Shown here in pieces: positions 54,620 through 64,000 of a stretch of 64,000 nucleotides of DNA; position 1 is the stretch's first letter; every line of letters begins with the position of its first letter. The notes below the pieces were generated by a model. It made no database searches. It had not been told where the DNA came from and worked only from the letters and a program-made list of their open reading frames with translations. The DNA is from Triparma columacea (Eukaryota > Sar > Bolidophyceae > Parmales > Triparmaceae). The translations under genes were made by a program, and so were the position numbers. The stretch is taken from NCBI GenBank assembly GCA_030267965.1, contig BRYA01001530.1, positions 38,878-102,877 on the forward strand, written 5' to 3'.

Positions 54620-54908
54620 AGACGGGACGGGGGGGGAGAAGGGTTACAAGAGGGGGAGCGAGGGGGTCAATTAAGGCAAGAGGAATTTAAACAAGAAACT
54701 TCAAACAATAACGTTTCGTGGGTTAGGGTTATTGTATCCAACATTGTCATACAAAAAGTGAGCTCAAATCACTGCCTCGACCTGTTGGACCCACCTGACT
54801 TAAGGTAAAACTCTTTTGGACCAACAAGTGTTTATTTGGAAATTACGACATTAATACTACACAGCGAATCCCCACCCCCACTTCACACTGCCATCACCGT
54901 GTGTGACG
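54620..54908. other. Intergenic region, upstream of the receptor kinase
   Basis: 289 bases between same-strand genes. It contains GGGTTAGGGTTATTG at about 54720 (a single telomere-like word, not an array) and mixed-composition DNA. No TATA box is evident. Confidence 0.4.
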
Positions 54909-57900
54909 ATGAGAGGGTACATCAGGTGTGTTTTTGTAACAGGATCGAAAGCCCGAGTGGGGGGGGGGTTGCCCAAGCAGTTTGGGGGACGCGTTGTTAG
55001 CATGGGAACAACAGGGAGTATGACCGTGTATTACGGACACGCTAACTAATCATCGCTTCGCTTCGTGGTCCAGATCTGCTGGATTCCTTCCCCTATCCCT
55101 CGCCTTCTTCCTCCTACTCATGTTGAGTCTTCTGTGCGACACCTCACGAGGAATCTCTCAAAGACAATGCAAAGACATAGAAGGTAAGAAACGCGAGCGT
55201 CTGATTTCACGCGCCGCTGCAAACCAGATTCTAACACCATTCAACAAGACGCATGCCAGGGTGATGTGCTTGACGAACATTTCCAAGGCATGTCTGACGT
55301 GAAGAACGACCTTCCTCTCAACAGCGTCCCAAGTATTTTGGAGGAGGAGAGAAAGATCGTTCTCAATGAGGATCAGGCGGAAGTCAACGCTGCTGCTGCT
55401 CAGGCCAACTTCTCCGAGTGGTTGCAGCACAAAATTGAGACTGCGAAGCAAGAGGGTGGTCGCCTCGCTGCACCCGAGCTTGCAGAGCAATGCGAGGAGG
55501 GGAGCATCGGCTTCGACAAGAGCAGGGCTTTGATCAATGAGTTCAGCGTCAACCAAGAGTGGGTTGTCATCGACGAGGACGCTTTGCGAGAGAGCGCTTC
55601 AAGGCTTGGAATGGTCAACGGACTACAGGTAGTCTCTGCTTTGGATGGGGATACTACGCTCATTCAAGTGACCCCGCCCTTGCAGCTGAGGATCGAGGAC
55701 GGAAGTTGCGTGGGATTAAGTGCTGAGTACGAAGCGCTACCAGGCTTTGAGGCGATGGGGTGCCTTCGCTCGAGCTTTATTGCCTGGTCGCCATGTCCGC
55801 AGAAAGGACATGCAGCTCCCGGTGCCGCCGTCGGTGCTGCAGTTGGTAGCATGCATCGAGAAAAGGTGTCGTGGAAAAGGGCCGGTGGAGGAGACGGACA
55901 AGGTGAGTACCGGCGGGGGTAGAGGAGATCATTAAGCGCCCTTGAAGATAATCCGGTGCTGCCGTCGAAAAAGCAATTCATTGCTCGTCTAACTCAAAAT
56001 CCAACTCACTTTTGTTGCTCATCAGAAACAAATGTCAAGGACGTGGAGGTCTTTCAAGCATTATTGACAAGCGATGCTTACGACAAGCTCTACGTCCTCC
56101 TCGCGGGAGGGACGGGCGAGCTCCTGGTTGACGACGAGAGGTCGTCCACACCTCTTGACAACAAAAGTGAGAAATGTGTGCAAAATGAGAGCAAGATAAG
56201 GGATGAAGTTACGCGAGATTCGGAGGTTGAGGAGCATCATCGCTTGCCACAAGCAATTGAGCCCCACTACGTGAGGGGAGGCCTCGAAGCCCAAGGCGGT
56301 GCCGTAAGCGCTGCTGAGGGGAGAGCGAGGCGAGATCTTGTTGAAGCGAGGTTGCGGAAAAGGGCTGGTGGAGGGGACGGGAGAGGTGAGTGCGAGGTGT
56401 GGGGGGGACGGAGGGAGGTGGGCATTTTGATCGTTTGTGTTACCGCCGGGGTATGCATTTTGGTAGATCCTAACTATCGTCAAACTCACTCACTTCACCC
56501 TCCAGCGGAGACCCCAGGCAGACCTCAATTTCACCCTGAATTAAACTTCAACACGTTCAACGGTTGGATGGCGGGCGCACACGTCTTTCTTAGTTCCGTA
56601 CCTCCTCATGCCGTACGCGTGAGGTACGCCGTGCTACTTTCAAAGGTTAAACTTGGGATGTGCGAGTTGAAGGACATGCTCATCGGTTCTCGCCTACCCT
56701 TCGGTCACATCGATGGTCGCGTCAACGGTCCAGCTGCGGAGGAGAATAAGATGCGTGCAATCACAATGGTTGGTGATCGTGGAACGGGTACCGCCGCGCC
56801 TTCAGAGCTCCACATTGGGATGGAGAGGGAAATTTCAACATCAAGGTGCTGGAACGGTGGAGCGTCGACACTGCTGACATTGATACCGATGAGATTACAT
56901 ACTAGAGAGTCTAGTTGCGCAGATTATTGTCGCGACGATGATAACTACGACAACACGAAGCACAACAGAGGGCCAGGGGGAGAAGCTCATGTTGAGGGTG
57001 CTGGACACACACACGGGATTATTGCTACTCCTGCCAACGACGACGCTTATCAAGAGGGTGATGAGCGTGACCGCAATCACGATAGCGGCGTATGTGGTAA
57101 AGAGGACGAGACGCCGGTCTTGTCGGGAAGGAGCAGCTCCTCTGGTGAAGCCCATATTTACGGTTCTAGCTGTGCCGATGGTGCGAGCGCCAGCACTAGC
57201 TTCAGGGGAGTCAAAGACGAGAAGTTTGAGACGAATGGTGAGGGGGCAGACAAGAACAGTCCGTTGAAATGGGGAAACTTTACCTCTCCGACCTCCATTC
57301 TCAAGAAATGCTGCAAGAGAAGCGAGACTTTGCTGCGTTGCTTGGTGTACCTTCTCTCAGGGGCAAAGGATGCGGTATTCAATGTCAATTCAAAGCGCGC
57401 GGTCGATTCTAGCAAGGGTTTGGGGAATTCTGGGGTGGAGACGATTTGTCTCTGTCTCACTCTGGAAACCCTTTTCGCTGCAATTTTGTTCGGGATTGCG
57501 GCAAAGGTCTTCAAGGCTAAGGGAAGATTGAAAGGGAAGAGCAAAAGAAGGCACGGCAAGGTACAGGGTAGGTGGGGAAGAAGAGGAGAAAAGAGGAGCA
57601 GAACGAGAAATCCAAAATTGGGCTCTCCTTTCAAAGGGATAGCAAACATTAGGGGACTCAACCTAGCTTTCTTCCTTTTCTTGCTCATAACAGTAGTGAG
57701 CGGGGTTAGTGTGGATAATATGAACACACTCTTTAACACAATCAGTGATGATGGCAACTCCCTCATGGCGAATGGTGACACTGCGATTCTAGCTGTCCGG
57801 TCGTATAAATGCTCAGAGGGGACTTGTACAGGTAGTGATAGCATGCTGACCACATATGGCTTGTATGGAGAGGTCAAGTGTGAGGAGGACAACGCAAGCT

Positions 57901-60900
57901 GTGTGTTGGATGGAGAGAATGAAAGAAGAGGGATGTGGGTGTATGGAACCGGGAGTGGAACACTTATTCTCCGAGCTCTCACCTTTGACAAGGGTTCTGC
58001 TGCTTTTGGTGGAGGGGTTTACATTACTCATAATGCCATAATGAACTTAGAGCTCTTAGTCTTCTCCAACAATAGAGCTACAGATAGTAGTTGGGGAGGT
58101 GGAGCAATTTATGTCTATGTTAGTGGAACTACTGTCAATGCCTATGGAACAAGCTTCATTGGAAATACAGCAGACTCAGGAGATGGTGATGATATTAACA
58201 GGTATGGTGGAACCATCACCATCCACAATACTTGCCCTTCTCCCTACTCCTCCAAGACTCCAATCCAAGGTAAGGCGAGAATGAGGATTGTGTAGTCTGT
58301 AGAAACATTCCTAACCCCACAACTCACTTTACATTCCTTTTTCAGGGTCTGCTTTGGACACTTACGGCACTACCAACGGCAACGAATACTCGTACTCTGG
58401 CTGCTTTAGTGATCCCTGTGTTGCCAGCAGCACTCCCTCTGATGATGGGTCTGATGGAAACTTCTACTGCATCAATGGGGGAGATGTTGGAGGTTGGTGG
58501 GATGAGGATGGCTCATCTTGCACCTGCACTTCCTGCAACACTGGCCTCGGTGGTCCAAACTGTGCTATCTGTGCAACAGGCTATAGTGGATCACCTCCTG
58601 ATGATTGCTCTCCTGATCCTTGTCAAGCCACATCAGACTCTACTGATGATGGGTCTGATGGTAACTTCTACTGCATCAATGGGGGGGACATTGGCGGGAC
58701 TTCAGGATCTTGCACCTGTTCTTCTTGCTACACTGGTTTTAGTGGTCTTAATTGTCAGCTCACAGCATATAATGTGGTCGACATGAATATTTTGTTCAAC
58801 ACAGTAAGTAATTATGCAGCTACTGGTGTTAACACTGGCAACTCCATCATGGCAAATGGTGACACTACTATTCTAGCTGTTGGGCCGTATAAATGCTCAG
58901 AGGGGACTTGTGCAGATATTTATAACATGCTGTACACAGAAGACTTGAATGGAGAGGTCAAGTGTGTGGAGGACAACGCAGGCTGTGTGTTGGATGGAGA
59001 GAATGAAAAAAGAGAGATGAGGGTGAGTGGAACTGGGAGTGGAACACTTATTCTCCGAGCTCTCACCTTTGACAAGGGGTCTGCTAGTTTTGGTGGAGGG
59101 GTTGCCATTGAAGATGGTGCCATAGTGTCCTTGGAGCTCTTAGTCTTCTCCAACAATATAGCTACAAGTCCTAATTTTGGAGGTGGGGCAATTTATGTTT
59201 CTAGTACTGGAACTACTGTCAATGTTTATGGAACAAGATTATATGGAAACTCAGCAGACTCAGGAGATGGCAATGATATTTACAGATCCTGGGGTCCACC
59301 AACCATCACCATCCACAATACGTGCCCTTCTCCCTACTCTTCCATCACTCCAATCCAAGGTAAGACGAGAATGAGGATTAACCATTCCTATCCCCATAAC
59401 TCACTTTTCGTTACCGCTGCACCTATTCCTATTCCTACCTCTCTCCTTCTTAGGGTCCGCTTTGGGCACGCACGACACTGTCAACGGCAATAAATACTCC
59501 TACTCTGGCTGCCTTAACAATCCCTGCGTTGCCAGTAGCTCCTCGTCTGACAATGGCTCCGACGGGAACTTCTACTGCGTTAACGGGGGAGAAATTGGGG
59601 GCACATGGAGTGAGGTTGCCTCATTTTGCACCTGCACTTTATGTGACACTTACTACAGTGGTACACACTGTGAGATAGCCGATAGTTGCCAAGCAACGTC
59701 AGAACCAACAGATGACGGATCAGACGGAAACTTTTACTGCATCAACGGAGGGCAGGTTGGCGGAATACCTGGGTCTTGTACGTGCACTTCTTGCTATGAC
59801 AATGTTGGTGGGCCAAATTGTGCCACATGTGTTGAAGGCTACAGCGGTGATGCCCCCTGGTGTTTCCTTGACTGTGTAGCCAGTGCTAATCCTTCTGATG
59901 ACGGTTCTCTGGAGAAAGATGGGAGTTTCTACTGTATAAATGGAGGAATCATTGGTGGTATTGCTGGATCTTGCACATGCACTTCCTGCTATAATGGTGT
60001 TGGCGGTCCACACTGTGAAACCTGCGCAGAAGGTTACATTGGTGATGCTCCCTGGTGTTTCCTTAATTGTCAAACATCTGATATTCGTACTGATGACGGT
60101 TCTTTGGAGAAGGATGGGAATTTTTACTGCATAAATGGGGGAACAATTGGAGGAATTGCAGGACAATGCACCTGCACACAATGTGGTGCTGGATTTACAG
60201 GCCCACACTGTGAGACTCTTTCTCTCTGTCAAGCTACCACCAATACTTCTGATGACGGTTCTTTGGAGAAGGATGGAAAATTCTACTGCATAAACGGGGG
60301 AACAATTGGTGGAAGTGCAGGATCTTGCGTGTGCAGTTGTGCTCCTGGGTTTAAAGGTCCTCACTGTGAGACTTCTTCTGTCTGTAAAGCATCATCGAAC
60401 GAAACAGCTGTCGGGAAAGATGGGAACTTCTACTGCATTAATGGAATGATAGGAGGAACAACTGGGAACTGTACTTGCACACAGTGTCACTCTGGGTTTA
60501 CCGGAGTCCATTGCAATAAACCATCCAATAAAAATGACCCTAACCCTGACAGCATCACTGTAATTCTTGCTGCTAGCGCAGTGGTCACTCTACTTCTCTT
60601 TACCTTCTTCTTCCTTCAGAAGAGGTCCGCCGAATCTAAAGGGGGATTGGCGATGGTAATTCCAGCAGAAGGAGTCCTGAGTGACAGTCAGTATGACAAG
60701 ATAGAACTTGCTAAGAAGGCAGATGAGATGAAGAACAAACTTCAAAAATACGAACCTGAAGAGGAGAAACAAATAGAAAGGAGCATGGAACAGCTTGTGA
60801 GGTGCAAAGAAAGCAACCGCAAGGCAAAGGAACTGAAGAGCCCTGACAAAAGAGTTGACATGAAGTTGTTTTACTTAGGAGAGGGTGGGGGCACAGTTTT

Positions 60901-62848
60901 TGCATCAACCACTCTCGACACAACTGCTGTAGAAGGTGCAGCCTGGATTATAAGTAATCTTTCTAGTAGAACTCGTCTACGAGAAGCAACAAAGAAAGGA
61001 ATAACAGACTTGAAGGTTGAGAATGTCAACGAGCATACTATCTTCGACATCACTTCACGAAATTTAGGAATCCTAGGTATGTCTGCTCGAGATAGTAGGA
61101 ATATCATGATTTGGAAGAAGCTGGAAAATGGCTGTATGATAGTAAGTTATTCAGATTCAGAGAAAGTGAAGAAAAAATACCCCATCAAAAGAGGTAACAT
61201 CATGATTGAAGGAATGGGAACCTATTTCTATGAGCCAACAGAAGCTATTGGAGATGTGCCTCAAACAAAACTTACATTTGTTTCCAAGATTGACTTGAAA
61301 GGCTATATTCCAGCACAGTTTGTCAACATCTTTGCAACCAATTTTCTCTCTCACACTTCAGACCTTAGAAAATACTTTGACAAGAGCAAAGAGATAAAAG
61401 CCTACGAAACAAGAAAAGATAGTCATGCAGCTGAAAAAGTTTCAAGGAACAACATAGAGCCATCCTTGCTTGTTAGTAGCTTTGAGCTGGAGTTTGAGAG
61501 GGATAAGAAGGGCGATAAAATCTCGCTTGGTAAGGGAGCTTTTGGTAATGTTCTCATAGCAGACTACCACGGGACAAAGTGCGCTTACAAGGAGATCCTC
61601 CCTTCAGCTCTCACCCAGGAGACTTTGGAGAGATTCTTCCTTGAACTCAAACTTGTTGGGCAACTTAGGCATCCCAACATTGCCCAGTGTCTAGGTGTTG
61701 TTTGGGAGTCAGAAGAACACGGCATAATGTTTGAGATGTGTAAAAACGGCGGGCTTGATGATTTCCAGAAGAAATACAAGGAACATGGACTTGTTAGCTG
61801 GAGTAATACAGCAGCTGTCCAAGAAGCTCGTGACAATGTGTCAAACAAGTCAACGCAGGAAAGCTCGACTCTTTCAATGCTTGTCATGAAAGGTATCGGA
61901 CTTAAGATGGTCTGGGCACTGCAGATCTGCAAGGGTTGTGCATTTCTACATGGTAGAAGTCCTCCAATTGTCCATAGAGACCTTAAGTGTGCAAACGTTC
62001 TCGTTAGTGATGATGTGACAGCAAAGATCACTGACTTTGGAGAGAGCAGAAATTTGGACAACAAAGACGAGAGAACCATGACCACTGTTGGAACACCATT
62101 TTTCATGGCGCCTGAAGTTTTCAGCAACGAGGATAAGGACAGGATTTATTCAAAGTCTGTTGACATTTACTCCTTTGCCATCCTGCTTCTTGAGATATTT
62201 TACGATGGAGAAGTCAAGAAGGGGTTCCGAAAAGGATGGGGCCCTGTTCTTGTAATGAAAAAGGTAGGAGAGGGTTGGAGGCCTGATCTCAAGCTTGTTG
62301 AGAAGGAAGACAAGGAGCTTGCTGATATCATAAGAAGATGCTGGCAGGAGGATCCAGAGCTGAGGCCACCATTCAAAGAGCTCGTGAAGTTCTTTGAAAG
62401 AAAGGTGCAAGAAAACATTGGTGAGCTAGCAGGAGAAAGTGACAAAGAGGATGAGTTAGATGAAGAGGGACTAACGACTATCAATCTTGAGTCTAAGAAG
62501 AAACAAGACGTTAAAGGTGTTGCAGAAGATCCAATCATGGCAATATTTGCTTCTGCAGGCGAGAAGGATAAGGGATTTGAGAAAAGGTCCCCTACCATAG
62601 CAAGTCTTGAAGAAGATCCAGTTACGGCAATCTTTGGAGAGGCGAACAAAAAGAAGGAGGCACAGAAGGTTGACCCAGTGATGGCAATCTTTGGAGAGGT
62701 AAAGAAGCAGAAAGAGACAGAGAAGATTGAGAATGTTGAAAAAGTTGATCCAGTGATGGCAATTTTTGGTAAAGCAAAAGAGAATGAAAAGGAGGCAGCA
62801 AAAAATGAAACAACTCCTGTACTGCAGCAGAATTTTTGGGAACTGTAA
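54909..62848 (+). CDS. Giant receptor kinase: pectin-lyase-like + EGF-like ectodomain, TM, START-like, TKL kinase
   Basis: Seven exons (54909-54925, 55074-55183, 55228-55902, 56026-56385, 56506-58269, 58346-59359, 59454-62848) keep one phase for 2444 residues. A 17-nt first exon completes a signal peptide (MRGYIRSAGFLPLSLAFFLL). Residues ~30-690 are unrecognised. Two helices (~698-718, ~771-790) flank a very basic loop (KAKGRLKGKSKRRHG), consistent with positive-inside topology. Then pectin-lyase-like fold 1, two EGF-like units, fold 2, and about six more EGF-like units (DDGSDGNFYCINGG type). TM3 (~1680) follows, then a START-like domain (~1779-1975). The kinase (~2000-2300) has LGKGAFGNV, AYKE, HRDLKCANV, DFGESRN and FFMAPEV. 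The tail has four DPxxAIF repeats. From 57700 onward support is strong. The N-terminal third is less certain and could be a separate gene. Confidence 0.7.
57720..58269 (+). repeat. Pectin-lyase-like module, copy 1
   Basis: Encodes SLMANGDTAILAV, YKCSEGTC, GTLILRALTFDKGSA, FGGGV, LELLVFSNN, GGGAIYV and CPSPYSSKTPIQ. It is homologous to 58780-59359 at both protein and DNA level, including the phase-1 GTAAG donor at its end. Such GGGAI/SNN strings are typical of right-handed beta-helix repeats. Confidence 0.8.
58780..59359 (+). repeat. Pectin-lyase-like module, copy 2
   Basis: Second copy of the beta-helix module within exon 58346-59359. It keeps SIMANGDTTILAV, LILRALTFDKGSASFGGGV and CPSPYSSITPIQ. 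Both copies end at the same codon before a phase-1 intron, and the following exons both start GSAL, showing that a whole [EGF-EGF-beta-helix] exon was duplicated. Confidence 0.8.
62520..62800 (+). repeat. Four DPxxAIF tail repeats of the receptor kinase
   Basis: The C-terminal tail reads EDPIMAIFASAG, EDPVTAIFGEAN, VDPVMAIFGEVK and VDPVMAIFGKAK, spaced about 20-35 residues apart by Lys/Glu-rich linkers. The conserved core in a charged, probably disordered tail looks like a repeated short binding motif. Confidence 0.85.
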
Positions 62849-63254
62849 CACAGGCAAGAAGGAGAATAAGTAAACGCTTGCAAGAATTAGAAGGAAATCA
62901 TTTGGGGTTAGGTGTAGGGAGAGAGAGAGTATCTTGGGAGATTTGAGGGGGAGAGGAGGTTCTGAGGTAATAGGTTTGAGAGGCCCAAGGGGAGCAGGAA
63001 AAAAAGAGGGGGGGGGAGGAAGGGGGGGCGTTGGGGCGTGTTGATTGGGGAAAGGGAGGGGAAGAGAGAGCGGAGAGCTCAAGAAAAGAGGAAATGCAGT
63101 TTATGTGTATGTTGAAATAAAGTATTATTCTTATTAATTGATATTTATGGGAGTATTGCATCGCTGTCTTGCTTGCTTGTGTCATCCCTGTTGGACAAAT
63201 TGCTCAAAGCTATGCATCGCTTTGTTCTTAGGCTTCGCTATTTAGTAGTGTGTT
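62849..63254. other. Intergenic region downstream of the receptor kinase
   Basis: Purine-rich on the + strand, with a G-run at 63010-63030. An AATAAA at 63115-63120 is a possible polyadenylation signal. No gene was seen. Confidence 0.4.
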
Positions 63255-64000
63255 ATGATAAAGAGGTTTGTTGGATGTGGGGGTGGGAGACTGAGGGTAT
63301 GGGAAGGGGGTGTGTGGGGAGAGTCCAGGGCAAAGGAGGAGGTATCAAGGATGAAAGCTGAGGCAGAGAGGGCGAGGGAAATGGCCAGGGAGGATATCAA
63401 GAAGCTCAGGGAGGAAGAGGACAGGATAATTGTGGAGAAATTTGAGTGGGAGGGGAAGAGGGGGGAGGTTGGAAGGGTCATTGTAATGGTTAGGGAGGAG
63501 GTTGAGGGGCTGAGAGAAGAAAGAGAAGTCTTGGAGGTGGAGCTTAAGAAGCTTGGGAAGATGAAGAAGTGCTAGGAAGGGAAAATGTTTTTGAAGGCAC
63601 TCTTTGAGTAAAAGGAGAGCAGGGCGAGGAAGGATGGGGAAGGAAGGAGAAAGATGAAGGAGGCCAAGAGCTGTTGGAGGCGGACATGAGGAGGATGGAG
63701 GTAGGGACTTGAGAGAGGCTGCAGGAGTTAAAGGAGAAGAAGGAAGAGTGTGAGAAACTTAGGGAAATGCTGGACTGGATGAAGGCTGAGGTGGGAAGGT
63801 AGGTGAGAGAGGAGAGTGAAGAGAGGAAGAGGGGGAGCAGGGAGGACTGGGAGAATAGGGTTAGGAGGGAGATGATGGAGATTGCAGAGGAGGGGGAGAG
63901 GGTCAGGGTGGTGAGAGAGAAAAGCGAGAGATTTCAGAGGGAGGCATAGGAGGAGAAGGAGAGGTGGGAAAGGGAGAGTGAGAGTGAGGAAAGGGAAAGA
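63255..64000 (+). pseudogene. Decayed coiled-coil gene, cut by the window edge
   Basis: Frame 63255-63575 encodes a Lys/Glu/Arg coiled coil (EEVSRMKAEAERAREMARED; EEVEGLREEREVLEVELKKL) and stops. Coiled-coil coding resumes in another frame from 63713 (ERLQELKEKKEECEKLREML) to the window end, interrupted by TAG codons at 63800 and 63947. A frameshift plus two nonsense codons point to a pseudogene. Unidentified introns remain possible, and the long purine bias itself favours such residues. Confidence 0.5.

Noticed and set aside
54715..54735. Telomere-like GGGTTAGGG word
   Set aside because: A single occurrence, not an array, so not a telomere or interstitial telomere tract.
57158..57991. 277-codon minus-strand open frame
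   Set aside because: It overlaps the supported beta-helix module and has no domain or promoter; it is best explained by low stop density.
1..64000. tRNA, rRNA, CRISPR, transposase or viral genes
   Set aside because: I scanned for A/B-box tRNA motifs, spaced palindromic repeats and mobile-element enzymes and saw none I could support; a tRNAscan-SE and repeat-library search would be decisive.

Overview
This is eukaryotic nuclear DNA with dense, mostly intron-containing genes. Introns are short, usually 65-230 nt, with GTGAG/GTAAG donors, AG acceptors and CTAAC-type branch sites. A thylakoid-lumen PsbQ-like protein with a signal peptide plus twin-arginine pre-sequence, a plant-type galactonolactone dehydrogenase, BspA-type leucine-rich repeats and two cilium-associated genes together suggest a photosynthetic stramenopile alga (bolidophyte/parmalean or a relative). 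That placement is inference; no rRNA or other marker gene is present.

Layout. 1-4930: CEP104 (partial, -), PsbQ-like (+), GLDH (+). 4977-9651: WASHC4/SWIP in 11 exons (-). 10371-14227: BspA-type LRR protein (+), NHP2 (+), UPF0193-like (-). 14228-15597: no gene, with an AT-rich island. 15598-18878: repeat-rich coiled-coil protein (-), two tandem copies of a ~430-bp C-rich repeat, ankyrin-MYND protein with a frameshift (-). 19248-25520: ECM29 proteasome adaptor (-). 25765-29857: NSE3 (+) and an SNF2 translocase (+). 29934-46109: EDR2-C protein (-), unknown charged protein (+), CLC channel (-), CDK (+), ALG3 (-), QPRT (+), small acidic membrane protein (-), multipass protein (+), CAMK-type kinase (+). 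46208-48843: NTAN1 (-), alpha/beta hydrolase (-). 49101-54619: WD40-TRP channel fusion (+). 54909-62848: giant receptor kinase (+). 63255-64000: decayed coiled-coil gene (+).

Most of the window is conserved housekeeping: endosomal actin (WASHC4), proteasome quality control (ECM29), N-degron processing (NTAN1), genome stability (NSE3, SNF2), snoRNP/telomerase RNP (NHP2), N-glycan synthesis (ALG3), NAD (QPRT) and ascorbate (GLDH) synthesis. The novelty lies in the last 15 kb: a WD40/ion-channel fusion sits next to a predicted receptor kinase that joins pectin-lyase-like and EGF-like ectodomains to an intracellular START-like domain, a TKL-type kinase and a repeated DPxxAIF tail. Two further points stand out. 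Many introns carry mutually complementary CGAAGCG / CGCTTCG motifs at their two ends, as expected of introner-type elements. The CLC gene needs a 10-nt microexon. Three runs of N mark assembly gaps.
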